From Stieleria tagensis (GTDB taxonomy: Bacteria > Planctomycetota > Planctomycetia > Pirellulales > Pirellulaceae), in NCBI RefSeq assembly GCF_024129865.1, contig NZ_JAMYFE010000105.1, positions 1 through 63,151 of the forward strand: DNA of 63,151 nucleotides, read 5' to 3'. This document shows positions 55,921-63,151 of this stretch, piece after piece. The notes beneath the pieces are model-generated. The model searched no databases. It saw nothing but the letters and a program-made list of their open reading frames with translations, and had not been told where the DNA came from. Made by a program: the position numbers and the translations under genes. The stretch's first letter is position 1. The number at the start of each line of letters is the position of its first letter.

Positions 55921-58749
55921 ATGAAAACAGACGAACTACGCGAAAAGTATCTCGAATTCTTTGAATCCAAAGGTTGTGTCCGCAAACCGAGCGACGTGCT
56001 GGTCCCCACCTGGGACCCCTCGGTGCTGTTCACTCCGGCGGGCATGAACCAGTTCAAAGATCACTTTCTGGGCAAAGTGAAACTCGATTTTACTCGCGCG
56101 ACGACCTGTCAAAAATGCCTGCGAACCGGCGACATCGACAACGTCGGCCGCACCGCGTTTCACCACACGTTCTTTGAAATGCTGGGAAACTTCTCCTTTG
56201 GCGACTATTTCAAAAACGAAACCATCGCCTGGGCCTGGGAATTCTTGACGTCCAAGAAATGGCTGGGCATCGACCCGGCGCGTTTGTCGGTCACGGTCTA
56301 CAAAGATGACGACGAAGCCTATGGGATTTGGAAAGAATCGATCGGGTTGCCCGATGACCGCATCGTGCGGATGGACGAAGACGAAAACTTTTGGCCGGCC
56401 TCGGCCCCCAGCGAAGGCCCCGATGGCGTCTGCGGCCCCTGCAGCGAGATCTACTATCAGTTGGATGACGGCAGCGACGTTGAAATCTGGAACCTGGTGT
56501 TCACCCAGTTCAACCGTGTGGGTGATCCGCCGAACAACCTGAAACCGCTGCCCAGCCAAAACATTGACACCGGGATGGGACTGGAACGGACCGCCAGTGT
56601 CCTGCAAGGCGTGACGACGAATTTCCATATCGATTCGCTACGACCTATCGTCGATGCGGCGGCCGAAGTGGTCGGCATGCATTACGACCCGAACAGTGAC
56701 AACGGCCGACGTCTGCGACGGATCACCGATCACGCCCGCGCCTGCACGTTCTCGATTCACGAAAATGTTTATCCCGGACGTGACAAAGCCAAGTATGTGG
56801 TGCGGCGGTTGATTCGTCGGGCCGTGCTGGACGGTTACCAGATGAACCTGCGCGAACCGTTCCTGTACCAGTTGGTGCCTGCGGTCGCCGAGGCTAGTCA
56901 AGCAGCCTACCCGGAGCTGGGCGAAACGCTGCAGCGCGTCGCCGAAGTGATCGAGGCCGAAGAGAACGCGTTCTTCGGGACCATCGATGGCGGCATGAAA
57001 CGCATCGGACAATTGTTCGAAGAGATGCAGGAACAAACGGCCGTCATGGTTTCCGGCAAAGAAGCTGCGGAATTGAACACGACCTACGGCGTGCCACCGG
57101 AATTGTTGCAAACCTTAGCCGCCGAAAAGAACTTCACGTTCGACTGGGCCGGCTACAACGATTCGATGCAGCAACACGCCATCGCCAGTGGCGCCGGGCA
57201 AGTCGAACTGTTTCAAACCGGGCCTTTGGAAACGCTCAAAGAAGCGCTGCGAGAAACACCCTTCGTCGGCTACGACAACACCACCGCCGACGCGATTGTC
57301 AAAGGGATCATCACCGGCGACGGACGCAGTAAAGATGACGAAGGCCAACTGCTCAGCCATGTCGATCGCCCCAGTAATTTGGAGCTGCGATTGGTGATCA
57401 ATGAATCGCCGTTTTATGGTGAGTCCGGCGGCCAAATCGGTGACACTGGTACGATTTCGTCTGACGAATTTGAGTTTGTCGTGAGCGACACGCAAAAGCA
57501 TGGCGGACTGATCGTGCACCACGGCAAATTGGTCCGTGGTGAAATGAAGGAAGGAGCCGCTTGCACCGCGGTCGTGGATGCCGACCGCCGTGGCGCCCTG
57601 GCTCGCGCCCACTCGGCGACCCACATCTTGCATCATGCCCTGCACACCAATATCGGTGACCACGCCCAACAACAGGGCAGTAAGGTCGAAGAGGATCGAT
57701 TGCGATTCGATTTCACCAACCAAAAACCGATCCCCGATGACGTGTTGGCAAAAATCGAAAGCGATGTTGCGGTGCGAATCGGTGAAAGTGCACCGGTCAG
57801 CTGGAAAACCATTCCGTTGACCGAAGCCCGTGCGGCCGGTGCGATGATGTTGTTTGGTGAAAAGTACCCTGATCCGGTGCGGATGGTGACCATCGGTGAA
57901 TTCAGCAAAGAACTGTGTGCGGGGACCCATGTCGACAACACCTCCAACGTTGAAACGTTCGAACTGCTGGCCGAGGAAAGTGTTTCGGCCGGCACCCGAC
58001 GGATCGTTGCTTTGACAGGCAAACGCGCCGAACAACATCGCCAATTCACATTGGAGTTGCTGGGCGAGATCGCCGCCAAACTGGGCACCGACCAAACGCG
58101 AGCCGCCGCGGCAATCGAGCAACTCGTTGGCGAAGTCCGGCAGCTGAAAAAAGATCTGGCCGCCGGCAAATCATCCGACCACTCGCCTAGCTTTGTCATC
58201 GCCAGTGACTGTGAAACCAGCGACGTAGGCGACTACGTTGCGGTCCGCTCGTTGGTCCGCGACATCACGCGGCGATTAAACGTTTCACCCGACGATGTGC
58301 TGGCGCGGATTGACTCGTTGTTGACCGACCGCAGTCAGCTGATCAGCCAACTGAAACAGGCCACCGCTGGTGGCAAGATCACTGCGGATGATCTGATCGC
58401 CCAAGGTGAAACGATTGGCGGGACCGTCGTCGTGGTTGCCGAAGTCCCCGGCGCGAATCCCAATGTGATGCGCGGCTGGATTGACCAGATCCGCAAGAAA
58501 TCGGACGGCGGATCGGCCGTGCTGTTGGGCACCATCCAAGGGGACAAAGTGCTGTTGATCGGTGGACTCAGCCATGCCTTGGTCGAGCAAGGGCTAAACG
58601 CAGGCCAATGGGTCGGTGCCGCAGCCAAGATGGTGGGCGGTGGCGGTGGCGGCCGTCCCGAAATGGCACAGGCCGGTGGCAAAGATCCCGACAAGCTGCC
58701 CGCAGCCTTGCAAGCCGCCAAAGCATCCATGCAAGAGCAGCTGAAATAA
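55921..58749 (+). CDS. alaS: Alanine-tRNA ligase
   Basis: 942 residues with the full bacterial arrangement: class II catalytic core (FTPAGMNQFKDHFLG, TTCQKCLRTGDIDNVG, HHTFFEMLGNFSFGD), tRNA recognition helices, an editing domain with HSATHILHHAL and CAGTHVDN zinc ligands, and a C-terminal DHHA1-like domain ending in GGGGGGRPEMAQAGG. It charges tRNA-Ala in the cytoplasm and edits mischarged serine or glycine. Monocistronic in appearance; the tandem repeat lies directly after it. Confidence 0.98.
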   Translation: MKTDELREKYLEFFESKGCVRKPSDVLVPTWDPSVLFTPAGMNQFKDHFLGKVKLDFTRATTCQKCLRTGDIDNVGRTAFHHTFFEMLGNFSFGDYFKNETIAWAWEFLTSKKWLGIDPARLSVTVYKDDDEAYGIWKESIGLPDDRIVRMDEDENFWPASAPSEGPDGVCGPCSEIYYQLDDGSDVEIWNLVFTQFNRVGDPPNNLKPLPSQNIDTGMGLERTASVLQGVTTNFHIDSLRPIVDAAAEVVGMHYDPNSDNGRRLRRITDHARACTFSIHENVYPGRDKAKYVVRRLIRRAVLDGYQMNLREPFLYQLVPAVAEASQAAYPELGETLQRVAEVIEAEENAFFGTIDGGMKRIGQLFEEMQEQTAVMVSGKEAAELNTTYGVPPELLQTLAAEKNFTFDWAGYNDSMQQHAIASGAGQVELFQTGPLETLKEALRETPFVGYDNTTADAIVKGIITGDGRSKDDEGQLLSHVDRPSNLELRLVINESPFYGESGGQIGDTGTISSDEFEFVVSDTQKHGGLIVHHGKLVRGEMKEGAACTAVVDADRRGALARAHSATHILHHALHTNIGDHAQQQGSKVEEDRLRFDFTNQKPIPDDVLAKIESDVAVRIGESAPVSWKTIPLTEARAAGAMMLFGEKYPDPVRMVTIGEFSKELCAGTHVDNTSNVETFELLAEESVSAGTRRIVALTGKRAEQHRQFTLELLGEIAAKLGTDQTRAAAAIEQLVGEVRQLKKDLAAGKSSDHSPSFVIASDCETSDVGDYVAVRSLVRDITRRLNVSPDDVLARIDSLLTDRSQLISQLKQATAGGKITADDLIAQGETIGGTVVVVAEVPGANPNVMRGWIDQIRKKSDGGSAVLLGTIQGDKVLLIGGLSHALVEQGLNAGQWVGAAAKMVGGGGGGRPEMAQAGGKDPDKLPAALQAAKASMQEQLK

Positions 58750-58790
58750 GTTCAAGGCTTGGGACTGACGCCAACAGGCTAACCCCTCCC

Positions 58791-59235
58791 GTCGCTCCGC
58801 GACTCAATCACGTGTGTCCCCCGCCAGCTCTCAATCGCGGAGCGATGTCATTCGTTAGCCAGGGGTGAAACCCCTGGATTGAGCGACGGCATACCGCGCA
58901 GTCGCAGAGCGACGACATTCTCTACCGCCCCTCCAGGGCTCGTTGATGTTCATAAACGCAAGGCCTGGGACTGACGCCAACGTCGCTCCGCGACTCAATC
59001 ACGCGTGTTCCCCGCCAGCTCTCAATCGCGGAGCGATGTCATTCGTTAGCCAGGGGTGAAACCCCTGGATTGAGCGACGACATACCGCGCAGTCGCAGAG
59101 CGACGACATTCTCTACCGCCCCTCCAGGGCTCGTTGATGTTTATAAACGCAAGGCCTGGGGCTGACGCCAACGTCGCTCCGCGACTCAATCACGTGTGTC
59201 CCCCGCCAGCTCTCAATCGCGGAGCGATGTCATTC
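58791..59235. repeat. 191-base tandem repeat, 2.3 copies
   Basis: Units start at 58791, 58982 and 59173 with exactly 191-base spacing; the third is cut after 63 bases. Each full unit begins GTCGCTCCGCGACTCAATCA and contains the hairpin CCAGGGGTGAAACCCCTGG. The copies differ by only a few bases, so the duplication is recent. The 58750-59346 stretch otherwise holds only the promoter region of the hydrolase gene. Confidence 0.9.
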
Positions 59236-59346
59236 ACTGGATCGTTTTCCTTGATGCAAACGTCAGTAATACTTTTGACGTCTCCCAAGGAGGGTCGGCT
59301 ACAATGCGGACTTCTGCCCCACCCCCGCTATCCGAGCAACCATCAA

Positions 59347-60255
59347 ATGCGCGCCCCTGTCCAACGCATTGCCATCGGCATTTTCTCGATCCTATTGATT
59401 GCCGGATCATGGAACATCAGTCCGTCACCGTTGATCGCACAATCAGATGATTCGGTGACAATCAAGCGGGACATCGCCTACGACGACGATCATCCGGCTC
59501 AAAAAATGGACGTCTATTTGGGCGATTCCGTCCATCCACTGCCGGCAATGATCTTTCTTCATGGCGGCGGCTGGCGCGGCGGTTCAAAAAAACATGTGCC
59601 GGGTTGGCTGCATGCCCTGGTGGCCCAAGGCAAACTGTCGGTCGTCTCGGTGGAGTACCGATTCACGGACGTGAAAACTCACCCGGCCCAAGTCAACGAT
59701 TGCCTACGCGCGATCCAATTCGTGCGTCAACATGCCGACCAATGGAACATCGATCCCAAACGCATCGGCGTCACCGGCGGTTCGGCCGGCGGCCACCTAT
59801 CAGCCTATGTTGCGTTGTGCGATGACGTGGCTAATCCGGATTCCCAGGATCCGGTCCAACGCAATTCGTCGCGCGTGGCCTGTGCGGTCAGTTTTGCCGG
59901 GCCGACCGACTGGACCTTGCTGCGCAGTATCGACCACCAACATCCGGCCTATCGCCAGTTGATCGGATCCGAACCCGGCACACCGGCCGATCAGCTGGAT
60001 GCCGGTTTGGTCAAGTCGGTTTCTCCGATTACTTACGCCACCAGCGATGACCCGCCGATGATGCAAGTTCACGGCGACGCCGATGTCATCGTGCCGATCA
60101 AACATGCCTCAAATCTGCATGAGAAACTGCAATCGGTGGGTGTCGAATCCCAATTGGTTGTCATCCCCAATGGAAATCACGGCGTTGCCGGAGCTGGCGA
60201 TCAGGTCAGCAAACAAGCGACCGCATTCGTCCAGCAGCATTTGATCGACCGCTGA
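59347..60255 (+). CDS. Exported alpha/beta hydrolase (esterase/lipase-like)
   Basis: 302 residues from the ATG at 59347; a signal peptide ends near SPLIAQS. HGGGWRGG forms the oxyanion region and GVTGGSAGGHLSAY the nucleophile elbow (Ser in GxSxG). The likely acid is in DADVIVPI and the histidine in NGNHGV. The pattern matches BD-FAE/acetyl-esterase-like hydrolases that deacylate small or polysaccharide esters. An upstream open stretch lies in the tandem repeat and is not credible. Next to a deacetylase-like gene. Confidence 0.88.
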   Translation: MRAPVQRIAIGIFSILLIAGSWNISPSPLIAQSDDSVTIKRDIAYDDDHPAQKMDVYLGDSVHPLPAMIFLHGGGWRGGSKKHVPGWLHALVAQGKLSVVSVEYRFTDVKTHPAQVNDCLRAIQFVRQHADQWNIDPKRIGVTGGSAGGHLSAYVALCDDVANPDSQDPVQRNSSRVACAVSFAGPTDWTLLRSIDHQHPAYRQLIGSEPGTPADQLDAGLVKSVSPITYATSDDPPMMQVHGDADVIVPIKHASNLHEKLQSVGVESQLVVIPNGNHGVAGAGDQVSKQATAFVQQHLIDR

Positions 60256-60318
60256 TCGCACCGATCCGCTGTGGCGAATGGGCAATTCTCTCGCAACTGT
60301 TTTTACTGGTCGAATCCA

Positions 60319-61725
60319 ATGCTCGAGTTTCCGTTTAATCGTCGTCGCGCGCTGCAACTGACTGCGGCCGCGATCACTGCGCCGGTGATGCTGCAGCCCC
60401 ATCAACTGGATGCGGAGGACGATCTGCCGCAATTGCCGCGCGGCGTACGCATCATGCATCCTCGCGGTCGAGTCCCCTTGTCGTTCATCATTGACGACTC
60501 GACCTGCCTGGTGAACATGGGACATTTCTGTATGCCTCAGTTCGCCCAGGCATGGCCGAAACGCGAGATTTATCAACAGCCCTGGCAAGATTGGCCGCGA
60601 GAAATCCCCGACAGCTTCGTTCGTGAATTCGGCACCTGGTGTGCCCAGCAGGGTGTCAAAGGGAAATACAGCATCGTTCCCTATCCCGCCTGTGTCGGTT
60701 GGATGGACCGCCAGCTACCCGGTTGGTCCAAACAAGATCTCGACAACTCTCTGGCACTTGTCCGCGATTTGATGATGCCCAATTGGGACATCCACCCGGA
60801 AATGATCACGCACACCCGTGTGATCGATCTGAAAACCGGACGGCCCATGGAAACAGCCACCGCGGCAACGATGGAAAATAGCTACCCGCAGACCGATATC
60901 AGTGTCGATCAGCTAGCGGAGTATTTGGCGTATGCACTGCGGATCTTAAAAAATTGTGGCTTGCAGTGTGAAGGGATCACCACGCCGGGCGGGTTCGGCA
61001 ATGCGGTCAAAGACAAATTGCCGCTGGCGGTGCACCAGGCAGTACGCGACGTGTTCGCAAGCGAACTGCCGCACTACTTCAAGTACGTCAAAACGGGCAG
61101 CGAATCCACCGATCCAAAGCTGGAGTTTATCGGGGGTGAAAAAACAATCTCGAACCTGACCATGAACGTGCCGGCGGGGACCGGCGACTGGTTCGGCAGT
61201 TGGGAAGGCGTGCGAGAATCAGAACCCGATCGCTACTGCAACCAAGACGCGACGTCAGGCAGGATGGTCGAATTAATTGAGCGAGACCAACCGGCGATCA
61301 TGCTGTGCCACTGGCCCGGCATGTACTGCAACGGAAACAAGAGTGGCTTTGAAGCTTTCAAGCAAGTGGTGCTCGCGATTCAGTCTCGATTCGCCGACCG
61401 CACGCGGTGGATGAAGCTGAGTGAAATTGGGCGGTATTGGGCGGCACGAAAACTGACCACCATCCAGCGCCCAACCCCTCATACGATCCAGTTTGATGCA
61501 CCGCTGGCCTGTCCCGACTTCACGGTTGCCATCGATCAACCCACTGCAAGTGCGCCACTCAGATTGGAAATCGGCAACGATCGGCTGCCGCTGCAATCGG
61601 TACAATCCAAGGCGTCATTGACCACCAACTCATTCGCCCTGGCCGACGACAAAATCTTGGTCAGTTTTAATTTGCCGCAAGGGATCAGCCGGATGGTGGT
61701 CGGCACCGACAGCGGCAAAGACTGA
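60319..61725 (+). CDS. Tat-exported polysaccharide deacetylase-like protein
   Basis: 468 residues from the ATG at 60319. The N terminus FNRRRALQLTAAAI is a twin-arginine-type signal. SFIIDDST fits the metal-binding Asp pair of NodB-type deacetylases, and the rest has HPEMITHTRV, PGGFGNAV and a C-terminal beta-rich domain. No strict HxxxH is obvious, so the enzyme class is tentative. Follows the alpha/beta hydrolase by 63 bases on the same strand, suggesting a joint role in modifying sugar polymers outside the cytoplasm. Confidence 0.7.
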   Translation: MLEFPFNRRRALQLTAAAITAPVMLQPHQLDAEDDLPQLPRGVRIMHPRGRVPLSFIIDDSTCLVNMGHFCMPQFAQAWPKREIYQQPWQDWPREIPDSFVREFGTWCAQQGVKGKYSIVPYPACVGWMDRQLPGWSKQDLDNSLALVRDLMMPNWDIHPEMITHTRVIDLKTGRPMETATAATMENSYPQTDISVDQLAEYLAYALRILKNCGLQCEGITTPGGFGNAVKDKLPLAVHQAVRDVFASELPHYFKYVKTGSESTDPKLEFIGGEKTISNLTMNVPAGTGDWFGSWEGVRESEPDRYCNQDATSGRMVELIERDQPAIMLCHWPGMYCNGNKSGFEAFKQVVLAIQSRFADRTRWMKLSEIGRYWAARKLTTIQRPTPHTIQFDAPLACPDFTVAIDQPTASAPLRLEIGNDRLPLQSVQSKASLTTNSFALADDKILVSFNLPQGISRMVVGTDSGKD

Positions 61726-61840
61726 ATTCCGTTACAGAGAAAATCTCGAAAAGCAATCGGTTTTCTGGCAACGCATCGGCAGGACGCTACGAAGACAGTC
61801 CTCAGTGGGGACAAATCCGTTTTTGTACAGGTCGAAAGAG

Positions 61841-62818
61841 ATGCTTGAGTCTGAACCAATCAAGAAACTGTCATTCAACAGCGGTTTCTGGGGTCCTAAA
61901 GGTAGTTTTCCCTATTACGTCCACGATGGAGACGACTGGGGAAACGTCGCCAAGCGAGATAATTGGACGGATGTCAAAGCATTCATTCGTTTCAATTTCC
62001 AAACCGATGACCCGCGTGAAGTGAATTGGTATTTGCACCGTTTCGTCGGTTGCACCAAGTCATCCGATGGAATGAATTACGAATTTTCCAGTGGTGATCG
62101 GATTCGGATGAGTAATGGAACGTCGATGCGTGGTCATATCTTCACGCGCAATCGTGTGCACCATGTTCCGCCACCGATCAGCCCCCATGATCAAGCACGC
62201 GATGCACTGGTGCAAACCATTCAGCGCTATCGATCACTGTTCAGTTCGATCAGCTTTACAATGTTCGGCTTTCGTTTTCGCGGCGGTGACCTGCTGACCA
62301 TCAAGGACTACGCCGAACAAGGAAGGATGTTGGTTTCCCATCGTCCCAACCAGGCATCGCCGGGCATCTACTATCCGGCCTATGACGCATTGCACCTGAA
62401 ACACAAGACGATCAATGGCTTTGAAACACGCGCCTTGATCATCCATGAATGTGCGCATGCCGTGATGGATCTTCGCTATGCATCGCTGTCCACTCATCAA
62501 TCCGAAGCGATCGCCTATGTGGTGCAGTGCATTGTGGCCGACTACGAAGGCATGGTGCTGTATACACCCGATAAAACACACAACTTGTCGACGAAAGAAT
62601 GTTCGGGTCACGACGCCTGCAAGTTTGTGATCGGCGGCCAGATCGCATCGAAGGTTCGCAGTGGTACCCGAACGGTTTCCAACGCTGACCAGAAACGTAT
62701 GTTGGCAACTCTGACGGATGACCCACACTATGGCGCGAAACGCGGACGTCCCGAATACAACGGAATCCCCAAACGCAGCATGGGACCATTTCCTCCCGTG
62801 ATCCCGTACGGCGCCTGA
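61841..62818 (+). CDS. Protein with HExxH metal motif, unknown function
   Basis: 325 residues from the ATG at 61841 (GAAAGAG before it; an in-frame GTG at 61805 is weaker). No signal peptide. The N-terminal half has WYLHRFVGCTKSSDGMNYEF; the middle carries IIHECAHAVMD (His202, Glu203, His206) with a candidate third ligand Glu222 in QSEAIAY, so a gluzincin-like fold is possible. The family is not recognised. A role outside proteolysis cannot be excluded. Confidence 0.65.
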   Translation: MLESEPIKKLSFNSGFWGPKGSFPYYVHDGDDWGNVAKRDNWTDVKAFIRFNFQTDDPREVNWYLHRFVGCTKSSDGMNYEFSSGDRIRMSNGTSMRGHIFTRNRVHHVPPPISPHDQARDALVQTIQRYRSLFSSISFTMFGFRFRGGDLLTIKDYAEQGRMLVSHRPNQASPGIYYPAYDALHLKHKTINGFETRALIIHECAHAVMDLRYASLSTHQSEAIAYVVQCIVADYEGMVLYTPDKTHNLSTKECSGHDACKFVIGGQIASKVRSGTRTVSNADQKRMLATLTDDPHYGAKRGRPEYNGIPKRSMGPFPPVIPYGA

Positions 62819-63005
62819 TCGACGGGACGCCGCCCACACGCGCGCTGTCGAGTCAGTAGAGCCGACGCTTGAGTTTTGAGCTTGCGGTTTTATGGTAACC
62901 CGGCGCGTGAGTTTTGAAGCCAGCGTTAAACAGCCGTTTCAATTCAAATGGATCCGCATATTGCCGCTTCGATCTCTTTACGCCAACGGCGTTAGACACA
63001 CGTAG

Positions 63006-63151
63006 CCTAGGGTCAGGTCTTGTGAGCGCAGCGAGCAAACCGCCACCCTAGGTTGCGAGCACCGGGAACACGCGCTGCCCGGCGGGATTCGGCGGCAAAG
63101 CCGCCGAATCCCGCCGGGGAGAGCGTGTTCCCGGTGCTCGCGACCTAGGGT
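63006..63151. repeat. Very long imperfect palindrome at the right edge
   Basis: Arm ACCCTAGGTTGCGAGCACCG and on (63045-63073, 29 bases) pairs with 63123-63151 at 28 of 29 positions; inside, CCGGCGGGATTCGGCGG pairs perfectly with its complement (17 bases). Together a 107-base hairpin. A further CCTAGGGT at 63006 pairs with ACCCTAGG at 63045. The window ends exactly at the arm end, so it may continue. The 62819-63005 stretch has no gene. Confidence 0.85.

Noticed and set aside
58791-59235. Possible CRISPR array
   Set aside because: The repeat is 191 bases and directly tandem without spacers, so it is not a CRISPR array.
62853-63038. 61-residue minus-strand open frame near the right edge
   Set aside because: It overlaps repeat-like sequence, has no ribosome site and no domain.

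Overview
The window looks like a chromosomal segment of a planctomycete, most likely a Rhodopirellula-like Pirellulaceae. This rests on gene content and is inference: two formylglycine sulfatases, secreted glycoside hydrolases, an FG-GAP protein, a PEP-CTERM protein, glycine-rich exported proteins, an RHS relic, and many palindromic intergenic repeats of moderate GC content. No rRNA, tRNA, CRISPR array, intact transposase or phage gene was recognised.

Layout. 0.1-3.4 kb: a palindromic repeat, a small membrane protein, and a minus-strand operon (Ser/Thr kinase, inositol-phosphatase family enzyme, flavin reductase-like protein). 3.7-10.9 kb: a tightly overlapping plus-strand operon (large exported/membrane protein, ABC ATPase, ABC-2 permease, HEAT-repeat protein). 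11.0-16.2 kb: a GH127-type and a GH2-type secreted glycosidase with a decayed domain between them. 16.4-22.2 kb: a minus-strand run of an exported NTF2-like protein, a glycine-rich repeat protein and both transhydrogenase subunits (pntA, pntB). 22.3-32.2 kb: two sulfatases, a secreted protein of unknown function, and an FG-GAP-glpK-glpD operon. 32.6-36.1 kb: one gene fusing a fatty acyl-AMP ligase, an acyl carrier protein and an alpha-oxoamine synthase. 36.1-38.2 kb: a mosaic of nested palindromic and direct repeats around a hypothetical gene and an RHS relic. 38.2-41.8 kb: PEP-CTERM protein, exported small proteins and a membrane M48-type protease. 42.1-48.2 kb: sucC-sucD, and divergently a UxaA-type dehydratase followed by a SulP-STAS-carbonic anhydrase fusion.

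48.2-55.8 kb is the least familiar part. A 1469-residue SMC/YhaN-like ATPase ends in two helix-hairpin-helix-like modules. Downstream, behind a terminator-like hairpin, lies a separate small operon: a free-standing RNA polymerase alpha C-terminal domain protein that keeps most DNA-contact residues, a four-helix membrane protein, and a small soluble protein. A putative lipoprotein is divergent. This is the best candidate for an undescribed system, but its function is unknown and the link between the two units is only proximity.

55.9-63.2 kb: alaS, a 191-bp tandem repeat, a secreted alpha/beta hydrolase, a Tat-type polysaccharide deacetylase-like protein, a protein with an HExxH motif, and a very long imperfect palindrome at the right edge.
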